The position numbers were made by a program, and so were the translations under genes. DNA of 64,000 nucleotides. Origin: Sediminicoccus sp. KRV36 (GTDB lineage Bacteria > Pseudomonadota > Alphaproteobacteria > Acetobacterales > Acetobacteraceae). The stretch is taken from NCBI RefSeq assembly GCF_023243115.1, contig NZ_CP085081.1, positions 3,100,001 through 3,164,000 on the forward strand, read 5' to 3'. The notes under the pieces are model-generated. The model had not been told where the DNA came from. It worked only from the letters and a program-made list of their open reading frames with translations, and did no database searches. Of the stretch, positions 9,190 through 17,608 are shown in pieces (the stretch's first letter is position 1; each line of letters begins with the position of its first letter).

Positions 9190-9633
9190 TCAGGCCGCCA
9201 GGGCGGCGCGGCGCGGCAACAGCGCCAGGAGTTGATCGCGCCGCAACCAGGCCACCAAAAGCCCCATGGTGAAGGTGAAGCAGGCCTCCTTGAAGAGGGC
9301 ACCGCCATCCTCATAGGGGTCCACGCCGAGCGGGGTAAAGAGGTGAAAGAAGATGGCGCCGCCCATGATGCCAGCCGCGAACAACCCGCCCAAACCCTGG
9401 GTGCGCGGCACCAGGACAAGGATCGCCGCGATGATTTCCATGCCGGCCACAAAAAGGCGCAAGGGCTTCTCCGGGATGCCCGACCAGTCGGACAGACGGT
9501 CAAAGATCAGCGTCGGGCCGGTGAGCTTGTACTGCTCGTAGTAGAGCAGCTCATAGGCAATCCAGATGGCCGCAGCCCAGGCGGCGAGGTTGAGCAGGAT
9601 GGTCTTCCAGTTCGGCGAAGCGGCGTGATCCAT
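9190..9633 (-). CDS. DoxX-like four-helix membrane protein
   Basis: 147 aa with four predicted membrane segments and a GMEIIAAILVLVPRTQGLGG region like DoxX/DoxD proteins. The family is associated with redox or quinone-linked functions but is poorly characterised. It is co-transcribed with the OpgC-like gene. The protein is complete. Confidence 0.6.
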   Translation of the reverse strand: MDHAASPNWKTILLNLAAWAAAIWIAYELLYYEQYKLTGPTLIFDRLSDWSGIPEKPLRLFVAGMEIIAAILVLVPRTQGLGGLFAAGIMGGAIFFHLFTPLGVDPYEDGGALFKEACFTFTMGLLVAWLRRDQLLALLPRRAALAA

Positions 9634-9734
9634 GACAACCTCAGCGCTTCATCAGGCCCCCTGGATTGGCGGGCTTTTAGCGAGCGTTGAGGTCAATTCG
9701 CCGGGAGATGAGGAAGGGTTAGCACGGGCAACAA

Positions 9735-10280
9735 TTACAATTTTCTTACAATGCGCGCCCTGACGGCGAGGAGGCAGGCCTCGAACAGCGTGACATCCGC
9801 CCAAGGCAAGGGCTGTTCCGCCCGCAGCAGCACGCCCCCCGAGGCGGCGATGGCGCCCTCCAGCATCAAATTCTCCGCCAGGCCGAAATCCTCGATCTCC
9901 AGCCCATCCGCATCCCGCCACATGGCGCCGTCGCGCCGCGCGCCGGGCACCCGCGCGCGGTAATCCGCCGGCGCGTGGGTATAGCCGAAGACCGGCCGAC
10001 CGAGCCCGCGCATATAGCCCAGCTCGAACACCGTCCCCGGATCCGCCGCGACCCCACGAAACGGCGTCAGATTGGCCACCAGCACGTCACAGCCCTGGAT
10101 ATGCGCCTCGTTCGCCGCATGAATCCGCCGCCAATCGGGCGGGCCGGAGGGCATGGGGGCCGGCGCATCCAGCGGGAAGACGCCCACCATCCCATGCCGC
10201 GCGCAGATCGCCTTCTTCGCAGCCCCCGCGGCCAGGGGTTCAGGCAGAAAGACTTCGGGGCCGGCAAGGTAGATGCGCAT
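9735..10280 (-). CDS. Nucleoside 2-deoxyribosyltransferase family protein
   Basis: 181 aa from the Met at 10280; the frame stays open far upstream but there it overlaps the divergent hydrolase. MRIYLAGPEVF at the start, a central CDVLVANLTPFRG and D-x-GTVFELGYM are the nucleotide-binding motifs of the N-deoxyribosyltransferase/YtoQ-like fold, including the catalytic Glu in FELG. Such enzymes exchange or cleave the base of deoxynucleosides. It is divergent from the gene at 10326 with 45 bp between starts. Confidence 0.8.
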   Translation of the reverse strand: MRIYLAGPEVFLPEPLAAGAAKKAICARHGMVGVFPLDAPAPMPSGPPDWRRIHAANEAHIQGCDVLVANLTPFRGVAADPGTVFELGYMRGLGRPVFGYTHAPADYRARVPGARRDGAMWRDADGLEIEDFGLAENLMLEGAIAASGGVLLRAEQPLPWADVTLFEACLLAVRARIVRKL

Positions 10281-10325
10281 CCCCCCATTGTGCCAAAAAA
10301 GCGCCGGCTGGCCTATCATCGCGGC

Positions 10326-11117
10326 ATGGACCTCGAAATCGAATACAACAACCGCGCCCGCGTGCCCGGCCACCCCGCCATCATCGCGGAATGGATGCGC
10401 CAATCCGCCGCCCTGCGAACGGCCCATCCCCCCCAGCAGATCGCCTACGGCCCCGGCCCGCGCGAAGTGATGGACCTGTTCCTGCCCCGGGAGGTTCGCG
10501 GCGTCGCGATGTTCTTCCATGGTGGCTATTGGCAGGCGATGGACCGCTCGGCCGTCAGCCATTGCGCGGCGGGGCTGCTGGCCCACGGGGTGGCGGTCGC
10601 CTGCCCTTCCTATGATCTGTGCCCCGCCGTCCCGCTGGCCCAGATCGTGGAACAGGCCGAAGCCGCCGCGCGGGCGCTGCATGGGCGGCTGAACCGACCC
10701 ATGCTGGTGAGCGGCCATTCGGCGGGTGGGCACCTGGCCGCGATGCTGCTGGCACGGCTGCCGGCCCACTTGGTCGCGGCGGCGGTGCCGATATCCGGGC
10801 TGTTCTGGCTGGAACCGCTGATCCCCACCAGCATCAACACCGCCCTCGGGCTTGATGCGGCGGCCGCGCGCGCCCTCTCGCCCGGCTTGCTGCCCGCGCC
10901 GGGGCGGCCGCTGCATTGTGTGGTGGGTGGCGCGGAAAGCAGCGAATTCCTGCGCCAGAGCGCCGAATTCGCGGCACTCTGGGGCGGCGGGTCCGAGGCT
11001 ATGCCCGGGCTGGACCACTTCACCATCCTCAGCCCCTTGCCGGATGCGCAACATCCGCTGACGATGAGGGTCGCGGCACTTGCATGGCAGGTTTGCGATG
11101 ATGTATCGAATGTTTGA
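10326..11117 (+). CDS. Alpha/beta hydrolase, kynurenine formamidase-like
   Basis: 263 aa. HGGYW near residue 60 is the oxyanion motif typical of bacterial/eukaryal arylformamidase-like hydrolases, GHSAGG carries the nucleophile Ser, and DHFTIL near the C terminus supplies the catalytic His. No other tryptophan-degradation gene is adjacent, so the substrate is open. It precedes the ABC binding-protein gene by only 26 bp. Confidence 0.8.
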   Translation: MDLEIEYNNRARVPGHPAIIAEWMRQSAALRTAHPPQQIAYGPGPREVMDLFLPREVRGVAMFFHGGYWQAMDRSAVSHCAAGLLAHGVAVACPSYDLCPAVPLAQIVEQAEAAARALHGRLNRPMLVSGHSAGGHLAAMLLARLPAHLVAAAVPISGLFWLEPLIPTSINTALGLDAAAARALSPGLLPAPGRPLHCVVGGAESSEFLRQSAEFAALWGGGSEAMPGLDHFTILSPLPDAQHPLTMRVAALAWQVCDDVSNV

Positions 11118-11143
11118 AGCTTAAAGCAATTGGAGAGCATCTG

Positions 11144-12340
11144 ATGGCGTTTCAGGTTCCGGGTTTGCCCCGCCGCACCCTTCTGGCCTCCAGCGCCGGG
11201 CTGCTCGCAGCCCCCGCCGTCCAGGCCCAGCCGACCCCGATCAAGATCGGGCTCGTCGCCCTGCTCACCGGCCCCGCCGCCGCCAATGGCACCCATCTGC
11301 GCGATGGCTGGATGCTGGGCATGCGGCAGTTGAACAACCAGCTGGGCGGCCGCCCGGTCGAGACCATCGTGATCGACGATGAACTGCGCCCCGATGTCGC
11401 CGTCACCAAGGTCCGCGCCGCGATCGAGCGGGACAAGGTTGATTTCGTCGTCGGCGTCGTCTTCTCCAACGTGCTGGCCGCCATCATGCGCCCGGTGACG
11501 GAGAGCAACACCTTCCTCATCTCCACCAATGCCGGCCCCTCGACCTTCGCCGGCCGTGGCTGCAATCCCTTCTTCTTCACCACCAGCTACAACAATGACC
11601 AGGTCCATTCCGTCATGGGCCAGGTGGCGCAGGATGCCGGCTACCGCCGCGTCTTCGTGATGACGCCGAATTACCAAGCCGGGCGCGATGCCGTGGCCGG
11701 CTTCAAGTCACGCTTCCAGGGCACCGTGGTGGATGAGGTTTATGTCCCCCTCACCCAGCTCGATTTCTCGGCCGAGCTGGCGCGCATCGCCTCGATGCGG
11801 CCGGATGCCATCTTCACCTTCATGCCGGGCGGCCTCGGCGTGAATCTGGTCCGGCAATACCGCCAGGCGGGCCTGGCCAATATCCCCTTCCTCTCCACCT
11901 TCACCGTGGATGAAGCGACGCTGCCGGCCCAGGGCGAAGCGGCACTGGGCTTCTTCAGCGCCGCCAGCTGGGCGCCCAACATGGACAACCCGGTGAACCG
12001 CCGCTTCGTCTCCGAGTTCGAGGCAGCCTTCAACTATGTGCCGGCCACCTACGCCGCGCAGAGCTATGACGCGGCAAACCTGCTCAACGCCGCGGTGCGG
12101 CGCGTCGGTGGCAATCTGTCCGACAAGAACGCGGTTCGCGCGGCAATTGCAGCGGCTGATTTCCAGTCAGTGCGCGGGCCCTTCCGCTTCGGCGTGAACC
12201 AGTATCCCGTGCAGGATTTCTGGCAGCTCCAGGTGGCGCGCCGCCCCGACGGCAAGTTCCAGACCGAGACGGTGCGCAAGGTTCTCGAAGCCAATGTGGA
12301 CCCCTGGGCGGCCGAGTGCCGGATGGCGGCGCGCATCTGA
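11144..12340 (+). CDS. ABC transporter substrate-binding protein (LivK/branched-chain type)
   Basis: 398 aa from ATG 11144, which has a GGAGAG ribosome binding site 6 bases upstream; a TTG at 11114 is less likely. An RR-containing signal peptide (RRTLLASSAGLLAAPAVQAQ) directs export. The mature part is a Peripla_BP_6-type two-lobe binding fold beginning IKIGLVALLTGPAA. It captures the substrate (amino acid, urea, aromatic acid or similar) for the permease and ATPase genes that follow directly. Confidence 0.88.
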   Translation: MAFQVPGLPRRTLLASSAGLLAAPAVQAQPTPIKIGLVALLTGPAAANGTHLRDGWMLGMRQLNNQLGGRPVETIVIDDELRPDVAVTKVRAAIERDKVDFVVGVVFSNVLAAIMRPVTESNTFLISTNAGPSTFAGRGCNPFFFTTSYNNDQVHSVMGQVAQDAGYRRVFVMTPNYQAGRDAVAGFKSRFQGTVVDEVYVPLTQLDFSAELARIASMRPDAIFTFMPGGLGVNLVRQYRQAGLANIPFLSTFTVDEATLPAQGEAALGFFSAASWAPNMDNPVNRRFVSEFEAAFNYVPATYAAQSYDAANLLNAAVRRVGGNLSDKNAVRAAIAAADFQSVRGPFRFGVNQYPVQDFWQLQVARRPDGKFQTETVRKVLEANVDPWAAECRMAARI

Positions 12341-12344
12341 TTCG

Positions 12345-13265
12345 GTGAACACCACGCTCCTTTTCGTGCAGGCGTTGAACGGGCTGCAATTCGGCATCCT
12401 GTTGTTCCTGGTGGCGGCGGGGCTCACGCTGGTCTTTGGCGTGATGGATTTCATCAATCTGGCCCATGGCGTGCAGTACATGCTGGGCGCCTATATGGGT
12501 GCCACGCTGGCGGCCCTCACCGGCAGCTTCTGGTGGGGGCTGCTGCTGACGCTGCCGGCCACACTCGGCTTCGGCCTGCTGCTGGAATTCCTGGTCTTTC
12601 GCCATTTGTATGAGCGGGACCACCTCTCCCAGGTGCTCGCCACCTTCGGCGTCATCCTGTTCCTCAACCAGGGCGTGAAGGCGGTCTTCGGCACCGCCCC
12701 CATGCAGATGCCCCTGCCCGAATTGCTCAGCGGTGGCGTGCCGGTCATGGATGGGCTGCTCTACCCCACCTACCGCATTGCCATCCTGGTGGCCGGCCTC
12801 GCCATTGCCGGGCTGCTCTGGTTCCTGGTGGAGCGTACGCGTGTGGGCATGCTGGTCCGCGCCGGTGCATCCAACGCGGCCATGGTCTCGGCACTCGGCG
12901 TGGATATCCGGCGCCTTTTCATGCTGGTCTTTGGCTTCGGCGCCATGCTCGCGGGCTTTGCCGGCGCCATGGCGGCCCCCATCCTCTCGGTCGAACCGGG
13001 GATGGGCGACAACCTGCTCATCCTCGCCTTCGTGGTGATCGTGATCGGCGGGATCGGCTCGGTGCGCGGCGCCTTCATCGCGGCCCTGCTGGTGGGGCTG
13101 GTGGAGACCATCGGGCGCGGGATGATGCCCGATCTGATGCGCCTGTTTCTCGACCCTTCCGCCGCGCGCCAGGCTGGGGCGGCGATGGCCTCCATGCTGA
13201 TCTATGTGGTGATGGCGGCAATCCTCGCCTTCCGGCCGGCCGGCCTGTTTCCGGTGCGCCGATGA
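12345..13265 (+). CDS. livH: Branched-chain-type ABC transporter permease
   Basis: 306 aa, starting at a GTG four bases after the binding-protein stop. A ubiquitous LivH block (TLVFGVMDFINLAHG) near the N terminus and about eight membrane helices are seen. It forms the inner-membrane channel with LivM. The gene order binding protein-H-M-G-F is complete. Confidence 0.9.
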   Translation: MNTTLLFVQALNGLQFGILLFLVAAGLTLVFGVMDFINLAHGVQYMLGAYMGATLAALTGSFWWGLLLTLPATLGFGLLLEFLVFRHLYERDHLSQVLATFGVILFLNQGVKAVFGTAPMQMPLPELLSGGVPVMDGLLYPTYRIAILVAGLAIAGLLWFLVERTRVGMLVRAGASNAAMVSALGVDIRRLFMLVFGFGAMLAGFAGAMAAPILSVEPGMGDNLLILAFVVIVIGGIGSVRGAFIAALLVGLVETIGRGMMPDLMRLFLDPSAARQAGAAMASMLIYVVMAAILAFRPAGLFPVRR

Positions 13266-13266
13266 G

Positions 13267-14196
13267 ATGCTCATGAAGCGGCAGGATATTGCCATCGCGC
13301 TGGCCATTTTCGCAGCCCTGGCGCTGGCACCCTTCATCGGCTTCGGCCAGGGCTATTCGCTGACGCTGCTGGCGCGCGCGATGATCTTTGGCATGGCGGC
13401 GATCTCGCTCTCGCTGCTGGTGGGTGGCGCCGGCCTGGTCAGCCTGGGCCAGGCCGCGATGATGGGTGTGGGCGCCTATGCCGTGGTCGTGCTGGATCAT
13501 GGCCGCATCACCGAGGCCTGGATGGTGGTGCCCATCGGCATCGCCGCCGCCGCCGCCTTCGCGCTGCTGACGGGGGCCATCGCCATTCGCACCTCGGGCG
13601 TACATTTCATCATGATCACGCTGGCCTTCGGGCAGATGGCCTTCTTCACCACCTCCTTCTTCGCGCTGTATGGCGGCGATGACGGCTACACGCTCTATAA
13701 CCGGCTGGAGGTGTTCGGCTCGCGCGTGCTGGAGGGCGGGTTGGTGTTTCACTTCGTCTGCCTGGGCCTGCTGATCGCCGTCTGGGCGCTGGTGCAGGCG
13801 CTGCTCAACAGCCGCTTCGGCCGCGTGCTGCAGGCCGCGCGCGACAACGAGACCCGCGCGCGGGCGGTCGGCTTCGAGCCCTATGCCTATCGGCTGGTCG
13901 CCTATGTCATCGCCGGGGCCATTGGCGGACTCTCTGGCGTCCTGCTGGCCAATGCGGCGGAATTCGTGGCCCCTGCCTATCTCGCCTGGCAGCGCAGCGG
14001 AGATCTTCTGTTCATGGTGATCCTGGGCGGACTTGCCGGGCCGCATGGCGCGCTGATGGGTGCGCTGGCCTTCGTGCTGATCGAGGAATGGCTCGCCAAG
14101 CTGACCGAGCATTGGCGGCTGATCTTCGGGCCGATGCTGATCTTCTGCGTGTTCTTCATGCGTGGCGGCATCGCCGGGCTGTTGCGTCGTGGGTGA
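13267..14196 (+). CDS. livM: Branched-chain-type ABC transporter permease
   Basis: 309 aa; a second in-frame ATG at 13273 is an equally good start. LivM-family features include ARAMIFGMAAISLSLLVGGAG and the SLGQAAMMGVGAYA motif, with about nine hydrophobic helices and the cytoplasmic coupling loop containing RDNETRARAVGF. It pairs with LivH and begins one base after that gene's stop. Confidence 0.9.
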   Translation: MLMKRQDIAIALAIFAALALAPFIGFGQGYSLTLLARAMIFGMAAISLSLLVGGAGLVSLGQAAMMGVGAYAVVVLDHGRITEAWMVVPIGIAAAAAFALLTGAIAIRTSGVHFIMITLAFGQMAFFTTSFFALYGGDDGYTLYNRLEVFGSRVLEGGLVFHFVCLGLLIAVWALVQALLNSRFGRVLQAARDNETRARAVGFEPYAYRLVAYVIAGAIGGLSGVLLANAAEFVAPAYLAWQRSGDLLFMVILGGLAGPHGALMGALAFVLIEEWLAKLTEHWRLIFGPMLIFCVFFMRGGIAGLLRRG

Positions 14197-14244
14197 CCGC
14201 GCGAGGGAAAACGTGGGTGACCGCGCGGGCGAAAACGTGGCTGA
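14189..14244 (+). repeat. 24-bp tandem repeat over the livM/livG junction
   Basis: Two 24-bp units (14189-14212 and 14213-14236) match at 22 of 24 positions, followed by the first bases of a third. Each unit starts with GTG in the livG frame, so the duplication multiplies candidate start codons (14189, 14213, 14237). The first unit overlaps the livM stop. Confidence 0.85.
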
Positions 14245-14989
14245 GACGCTCCTCGAACTCCGCCATCTCAGGAAGCGTTTCGGTGGCCTGACGGTGACGG
14301 ATGACGTCTCGCTTGATCTTCGTCGCGGCGAAATCCATGCGCTGATCGGCCCCAATGGCGCGGGCAAGACCACGCTGATCCATCAGATCAGCGGCACGCT
14401 CGCCCCCGATTCCGGTGAGATTTTTTTCGCGGGCGAGGATGTGACGCGGCTGCCCATGGCCAGGCGCGCCCGCGCCGGCCTCGCGCGCAGTTTCCAGATC
14501 ACCAGCGTCATCCTGCCCTTCACCGCGCTCGAGAATGCAGCGCTGGCCGTGCAGGCGCGCAGCGGTTCCTCCTTTCGCTTTTTCCGCGCCGCCAATGCCG
14601 AGGCCGAATTGAACGCCGAAGCGATGGCGGCACTGACCGAAGTCGGCCTCGAACGGCGCGCCGATGTCCCGGCGGCGGTGCTCAGCCATGGCGAAAAGCG
14701 ACAGCTGGAACTGGCCATCGCCCTGGCCATGCGGCCGCGTGTCCTGCTGTTGGACGAGCCCCTCGCCGGGACCGGCGCCGAGGAAGCCGAGCGCCTGATG
14801 CGCATCCTGGGCAGCTTGCGCGCGCGCTACGCCATCCTGCTCATCGAGCATGACATGCCCGCCGTCTTCGCCCTGGCCGACCGCATTTCCGTCCTGGCGC
14901 AGGGGCGCGTCATCGCTGCCGGCACGCCCGACGACATCCGCGCCAATGCCGCCGTGCGGGACGCGTATCTCGGCGAGGACGAAGCATGA
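14213..14989 (+). CDS. livG: Branched-chain-type ABC transporter ATPase
   Basis: 258 aa if started at GTG 14213, which has AGGG upstream; GTG 14189 and 14237 are alternatives created by the tandem repeat, and the conserved protein (ETLLELRHLRKRFGG) begins right after the last one. Walker A GPNGAGKTT, the family's C-terminal IEHDMPAVFALADRI block and Walker B VLLLDEPLAG are intact. The ABC signature is LSHGEKR instead of the usual LSGGQ-like form, which is normal for many LivG proteins. It powers uptake together with LivF. Confidence 0.9.
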   Translation: MGDRAGENVAETLLELRHLRKRFGGLTVTDDVSLDLRRGEIHALIGPNGAGKTTLIHQISGTLAPDSGEIFFAGEDVTRLPMARRARAGLARSFQITSVILPFTALENAALAVQARSGSSFRFFRAANAEAELNAEAMAALTEVGLERRADVPAAVLSHGEKRQLELAIALAMRPRVLLLDEPLAGTGAEEAERLMRILGSLRARYAILLIEHDMPAVFALADRISVLAQGRVIAAGTPDDIRANAAVRDAYLGEDEA

Positions 14990-15014
14990 GGCATGCCACC
15001 GCGCCGCACCCGCA

Positions 15015-15099
15015 GGCATTCGCCCTTCAGCGATCGGAGAAACCAGCCCGCTGCGCCACCGATTCACGCTTCCGGGCATTCGCCCTTCAGCGATCGGAG
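15015..15099 (+). repeat. Two 25-bp perfect direct repeats, 60 bp apart, upstream of livF
   Basis: The same 25 bases occur at 15015-15039 and 15075-15099. The second copy ends in CGGAG, which with the next G forms the ribosome binding site of livF (ATG 15105). The 115-bp livG-livF gap is otherwise empty. Confidence 0.9.
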
Positions 15100-15104
15100 G
15101 CGTG

Positions 15105-15806
15105 ATGCTCTGGATCGAAAGCCTCGCCGTCGCCTATGGGCAGAGCCAGGCCCTGCATGACATTTCCCTCAGCGTCGAAACCGGTGAGGTGGTGACGCTG
15201 CTCGGCCGCAACGGCATGGGCAAGACCACCACCGTGCGCGCCATCATGGGCATGCTGGGGGCGCTGGGCGGGCGCGTTACGGGCGGGCGCATTGCGCTGG
15301 ACCAGGCGGAACTCAACGGCCTTGCCTCCCATGTCATCGCCCGGCGCGGCATCGGGCTGGTGCCGGAGGGGCGCCAGGTGTTTCCCACCCTCAGCGTCGA
15401 GGAAAACCTGATCGCCACGGCGCGTCCCGGCCGCTGGGATCTGGCGGGCATCTACGCGCTCTTTCCGCGCCTGCGGGAGCGGCGGGGCAATTCCGGCCGC
15501 AACCTCTCGGGCGGTGAGCAGCAGATGCTCGCGGTCGGGCGCGCCCTGATGACCAATCCGCGCCTGCTCATCCTGGACGAAGCCACCGAAGGCCTGGCGC
15601 CGCTGATCCGCGCGGAGATCTGGGCCGTGCTCGGCACGCTGAAAGCCGAGGGCCAGGCAATCCTGCTGATCGACAAGAACCTCTCGGCCGTCATGCGCCT
15701 CGCGGACCGGCACGTCATCATCGAGCGCGGCCGCACAGTCTGGACCGGTGACAGCGCGGCGCTGGCCGCGGCACCTCAGCTGCGGGAGCAATACCTCCAT
15801 GTCTGA
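15105..15806 (+). CDS. livF: Branched-chain-type ABC transporter ATPase
   Basis: 233 aa. Walker A GRNGMGKTT, signature LSGGEQQ, Walker B LLILDEATEGL and the terminal LREQYLHV ending are standard for LivF. The start is chosen at ATG 15105 with CGGAGG upstream. It completes the five-gene importer. A 141-bp gap with modest inverted repeats follows before the cupin gene. Confidence 0.92.
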   Translation: MLWIESLAVAYGQSQALHDISLSVETGEVVTLLGRNGMGKTTTVRAIMGMLGALGGRVTGGRIALDQAELNGLASHVIARRGIGLVPEGRQVFPTLSVEENLIATARPGRWDLAGIYALFPRLRERRGNSGRNLSGGEQQMLAVGRALMTNPRLLILDEATEGLAPLIRAEIWAVLGTLKAEGQAILLIDKNLSAVMRLADRHVIIERGRTVWTGDSAALAAAPQLREQYLHV

Positions 15807-15947
15807 GGTTTTTTGCGCGCCGGGCGCCGGCCGCTCGCTTGGCTTCGCGGCCGAGATATGGTGCGCTTTGCCGCCGGTGAGGCGCCCCGGCGGAAGCCTT
15901 GAGGCCAAGCCGCCATTTTCCAGACCGACCACCAAGAGGAGACCAGC

Positions 15948-16388
15948 ATGATCGAAACCGCAGGCATCACGCGGGCCGGAACCGGCCTGGACGGCACCAC
16001 CTGGAACATCCTCGGCCAGACCTATCATCCCAAGCAGACCACCGATGACTGCTTCGCCTTCGAGGCTTTCTCCCCGCCCGGCACCTTCGTGCCGCCGCAT
16101 ATCCACCCCATGCAGGATGAATACATCCTCATGCTGGAGGGCGAGTGGCGCGTCATGCTCGATGGCCAGTCGCACATCGCCAAGCCCGGGGATCTGGTGC
16201 GCATGCCGCGCGGCATCATGCATGGCTATTTCAACGAGAGTGGCGCGCCCGGCCGCGCTTTCTTCTGGGTCAGCCCGGCGCGCCGCCTGCTCGATCTGTT
16301 CAAGGCCATCCACAACGTGCCGGACCCGGCGGAGGTGATGCGCCTCTCCGCCCTGCATGAGGTGGATTTCCTGCCGCCGCCGGGCTAA
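15948..16388 (+). CDS. Cupin domain protein
   Basis: 146 aa, single cupin. The metal-binding motif 1 (PPHIHPMQDEYILMLEG) and motif 2 (PRGIMHGYFN) supply HxH, Glu and His ligands, so a metal-dependent activity such as a quercetin-dioxygenase-like or isomerase reaction is possible. An AGAGGAG ribosome binding site precedes the ATG. The neighbouring transporter may share its substrate, but nothing shows this. Confidence 0.8.
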   Translation: MIETAGITRAGTGLDGTTWNILGQTYHPKQTTDDCFAFEAFSPPGTFVPPHIHPMQDEYILMLEGEWRVMLDGQSHIAKPGDLVRMPRGIMHGYFNESGAPGRAFFWVSPARRLLDLFKAIHNVPDPAEVMRLSALHEVDFLPPPG

Positions 16389-16397
16389 CACCCGCGG

Positions 16398-17564
16398 ATG
16401 ATCTCCACGGGCCGATTGGCTGCGCTGCTCGGTCTGCTTGCAGCCTTCGGCCCGCTTTCCATTGACATGTATCTCCCGGCCTTCCCCGATATCGGGGCGA
16501 GCCTGGGCGGCAGCGTGGAAGGCGTGCAGCTCACCCTCGCCGCCTATTTCGTAGGCATGGCTGGCGGGCAGCTGCTGCATGGGCCCCTCTCTGACCGGCT
16601 GGGCCGGCGCCGGCCGCTTTTCGCCGGGCTCATCGTCTATGTCGTCGTCTCGGCACTTTGCGCCCTGGCCACCAGCATGGAAGCGCTGGTCGCGCTGCGG
16701 CTGCTCCAGGCGCTGGCGGGTTGCGCTGGAATGGTCATCTCCCGCGCCGTGGTGCGCGACGTCTCCGATGTGCTGGACCCCGTTCGCCTGATGGGGCGCC
16801 TGATGCTGGTCATGGGGGTCGCCCCCATCCTGGCGCCGCTGATGGGAGGTTATATTTCGGCCTGGTTCGGTTGGCGGGCGATTTTCTGGTTCCTGGCGCT
16901 GGTCGGCCTCGGCACGTTGATCCTCTGCACGTTCTTCCTCCCGGAGACTTTGCCGGACGCTCGCCGCCGGCGCGTCTCCTTCCTCGAAATCCTGCGCAGC
17001 TATGCCAGCCTGCTGGTCAATCGGCGCTTCATGGGTGCCGCGCTGGCCTCGGGCTTCGCCATCGCCGGCATGTTCGCCTATATCGCCGGCTCGCCCTTTG
17101 TCTTCATCACGCTGAACGGTGTGGCAGCCGAGCATTATGGCTGGCTTTTTGGTGGTGCCGCGGCGGGCTTCATCGTGTTTTCGCAGCTCTCCGCGCGCCT
17201 CGCCGCGCGCCTGGGGCGAGAGAGGCTGTTCAACCTCACCATCGCCATCATTGCGGCCTCCGGCATCGGGCTGGTTGCGCTGACGGCGCTTGGCGCACCC
17301 TTCCTCGCGCAATACGCGATGATCTTCCTCTACGTCTCGCTGCTGGGGATCGCGCTTCCGCTCGGCACCATCATCACCATCACGCCATTTCCGCATATGG
17401 CCGGCACGGCCTCAGCCCTGGTCGGGACGCTGCAATTCGGCATGGGCGCGGTCGCGGGGACGATCATCTCCGTCCTGCATGACGGCACCGCGCTGCCGAT
17501 GGCCCTGACCATCGGCCTGGCCGGCAGCGCGGCCCTGGTGGCGCGGGTTCTGCTGCGGGAATAG
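16398..17564 (+). CDS. Bcr/CflA-type MFS drug efflux transporter
   Basis: 388 aa with about 12 helices. PLSIDMYLPAFPDIGASLG at the N terminus and LHGPLSDRLGRRRPL in the first cytoplasmic loop are Bcr/CflA hallmarks. It exports small compounds by proton antiport at the inner membrane. It lies 9 bp after the cupin gene, probably one transcript, and ends at a strong hairpin. Confidence 0.88.
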   Translation: MISTGRLAALLGLLAAFGPLSIDMYLPAFPDIGASLGGSVEGVQLTLAAYFVGMAGGQLLHGPLSDRLGRRRPLFAGLIVYVVVSALCALATSMEALVALRLLQALAGCAGMVISRAVVRDVSDVLDPVRLMGRLMLVMGVAPILAPLMGGYISAWFGWRAIFWFLALVGLGTLILCTFFLPETLPDARRRRVSFLEILRSYASLLVNRRFMGAALASGFAIAGMFAYIAGSPFVFITLNGVAAEHYGWLFGGAAAGFIVFSQLSARLAARLGRERLFNLTIAIIAASGIGLVALTALGAPFLAQYAMIFLYVSLLGIALPLGTIITITPFPHMAGTASALVGTLQFGMGAVAGTIISVLHDGTALPMALTIGLAGSAALVARVLLRE

Positions 17565-17565
17565 C

Positions 17566-17586
17566 GGGAGGGACGCTGTCCCTCCC
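17566..17586. terminator. Bidirectional terminator-like hairpin
   Basis: GGGAGGGAC and GTCCCTCCC form a 9-bp stem around a GCT loop, directly after the MFS stop and facing the convergent molybdenum hydroxylase gene. Confidence 0.6.
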
Positions 17587-17608
17587 TGCCCGGAGAGGCC
17601 TGGCTGCC

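Noticed and set aside
15015-15099. CRISPR-like repeat
   Set aside because: Only two copies, no array, and the second copy is a ribosome binding region.
15087-17396. Long antisense open frame opposite livF, cupin and MFS genes
   Set aside because: It crosses several well-supported genes, has Arg/His/Gly/Gln-rich low-complexity translation and no family motif; a high-GC shadow.
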